From Prauserella_A sp040635515 (GTDB lineage: Bacteria > Actinomycetota > Actinomycetes > Mycobacteriales > Pseudonocardiaceae), in NCBI GenBank assembly GCA_040635515.1, contig JBEYHY010000006.1, positions 62,001 through 126,000 on the forward strand: a stretch of 64,000 bases of DNA, read 5' to 3'. Each line of letters begins with the position of its first letter. Within the stretch, counting starts at the first letter, position 1. Made by a program: the position numbers and the translations under genes. The notes beneath the pieces were generated by a model. The model had not been told where the DNA came from and made no database searches. It saw nothing but the letters and a program-made list of their open reading frames with translations. Below, one piece after another: positions 63,927-64,000 of this stretch.

Positions 63927-64000
63927 ATGTACGTGCTGGTGGTCAACGCGGGTTCGTCCAGCCTCAAGGTGCGCCTGCTCGATCCTTCCGACGAGGTTGT
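63927..64000 (+). CDS. ackA: Acetate kinase (partial, 3' end outside window)
   Basis: Only the first 24 codons are visible (MYVLVVNAGSSSLKVRLL...). N7 in VNAGSSSLK is the ATP/acetyl-phosphate-binding motif of acetate kinase. It follows xfp by 11 bases and probably shares its transcript. Truncated by the window edge. Confidence 0.9.
   Translation, partial: MYVLVVNAGSSSLKVRLLDPSDEV

Overview
The window is high-GC actinobacterial DNA. The ribosomal, RNA-polymerase and EF-Tu/EF-G proteins, an actinobacterial Mce lipid-import locus, a HadA/HadB pair beside the translation genes, and L33-tRNA-Met-tRNA-Thr linkage all resemble the rpsJ-rpoB-secE part of actinomycete chromosomes. The mce operon between rplL and rpoB, together with the RpoB and EF-Tu sequences, suggests the family Pseudonocardiaceae (Amycolatopsis, Prauserella or Saccharomonospora-like). 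This is inference from protein sequence, not a database match.

Layout. Bases 1-35672 are almost entirely minus-strand translation and transcription genes, read right to left: tRNA-Trp, secE, nusG, rplK, rplA; a plus-strand membrane protein; rplJ and rplL with an L10-type leader; mkl, two YrbE permeases, six Mce proteins and two Mce-associated proteins; rpoB, rpoC; a two-component pair and a DinB-fold gene; then the str operon (rpsL, rpsG, fusA, tuf) and the start of the S10 operon (rpsJ, rplC, rplD, rplW, rplB, rpsS). Bases 35862-45000 hold an aminotransferase, a GntR/DUF1648 pair, a GDSL lipoprotein, hadA/hadB, a secreted serine protease, rpmG, tRNA-Met, tRNA-Thr and a membrane GGDEF-EAL protein. 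Bases 45145-64000 are accessory metabolism and stress genes: GNAT enzyme, Lon with a HAIR operator, DedA protein, a second two-component pair, a Rieske oxygenase/reductase cluster with a divergent MFS transporter and an IclR regulator, DUF2630, a stand-alone cytochrome oxidase subunit I, DUF309, formaldehyde dehydrogenase, an esterase-like hydrolase, and phosphoketolase followed by the start of acetate kinase.

The most unusual signals are non-coding. (1) The 5' leaders of the S10 operon and of the str operon carry the same element, about 35 nearly identical bases beside a small hairpin whose two arms differ between the copies but keep pairing. (2) A dispersed hairpin repeat with a constant 29-9-29 architecture occurs three times, with two half-size relatives, always at gene borders; one copy supplies the last codons and the stop of a gene. 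(3) A perfect HspR-type HAIR operator precedes lon. (4) A 27-codon mini-ORF is linked by four-base overlaps to both mkl and yrbEA. (5) A 72-residue unidentified protein is coupled between a Rieske oxygenase and its reductase.
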